Assembly (NCBI RefSeq): GCF_900289115.1
Contig: NZ_LT985196.1
Span: 1,761,746-1,825,745, forward strand
Direction: 5' to 3'
DNA: 64,000 nucleotides
DNA from: Janibacter massiliensis
Lineage (GTDB): Bacteria; Actinomycetota; Actinomycetes; Actinomycetales; Dermatophilaceae
In this document: positions 63,980 through 64,000 of the stretch, piece after piece
How positions within the stretch are numbered: the stretch's first letter is position 1
Layout: each line of letters opens with the position of its first letter
Position numbers and translations under genes: made by a program
Notes under the pieces: generated by a model
What the model was told of the DNA's origin: nothing
Seen by the model: the letters and a program-made list of their open reading frames with translations, nothing else
Database searches by the model: none

Positions 63980-64000
63980 TACTCGCGTGTAGCCGCGTCC

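Overview
The window is chromosomal DNA from a high-GC actinobacterium. Actinobacterial hallmarks include RbpA, WhiA, OpcA next to zwf, a CoaE-GrpB fusion, AftD-like (DUF3367) membrane glycosyltransferases, DUF2613 and DUF3068. The order rpsA-coaE-uvrB-terC, uvrA, uvrC-rapZ-yvcK-whiA-gap-pgk-tpiA-secG-rbpA and pgl-opcA-zwf-pgi-tal/tkt-ctaB points to Micrococcales, perhaps near Intrasporangiaceae. That placement rests on gene order, not on a tree. I see no rRNA, tRNA, CRISPR array, insertion sequence or phage gene. No gap between genes exceeds about 200 bases; the longest are 62806-62998, 33215-33388, 44736-44908 and 28108-28275.

Layout. 2-676 is the end of polA. 683-27273 is a surface-glycan island between polA and the rpsA neighbourhood. 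It holds a sugar nucleotidyltransferase, two membrane O-acyltransferases (one with an SGNH domain), a polysaccharide flippase, two very large AftD-like GT-C enzymes, a third multispanning protein, GT2 and GT4 glycosyltransferases, four methyltransferase-type or small membrane genes, a DUF2613 peptide, a HddA-GmhA-GmhB heptose set, a DUF3068 protein and a UDP-glucuronate decarboxylase-like enzyme. Many genes overlap by ATGA, GTGA or TGATG, so translation is probably coupled. The set could make activated heptose and pentose sugars, build and flip a lipid-linked glycan, then extend and acylate it outside the membrane. Several genes resemble the mycobacterial aftD region.

27280-39145 is housekeeping: a methyltransferase, rpsA behind a strong promoter, coaE-grpB, uvrB, a TerC transporter behind a yybP-ykoY-type manganese riboswitch, an EamA exporter with a metallo-hydrolase, and uvrA. 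39147-44735 is a branched-chain amino-acid ABC transporter (livJ, then livHMGF after an attenuator-like hairpin). 44909-54196 runs from a Rieske lipoprotein through uvrC-rapZ-yvcK-whiA to gap-pgk-tpiA-secG-rbpA.

54219-62805, on the minus strand, is a pentose-phosphate operon. Its first gene is a single 1197-residue reading frame that joins a complete transketolase to a complete transaldolase through a lysine/alanine-rich linker; pgi, zwf, opcA and pgl follow with overlapping ends. This fusion is the most unusual feature seen. ctaB (62999-63979) is divergent from it.
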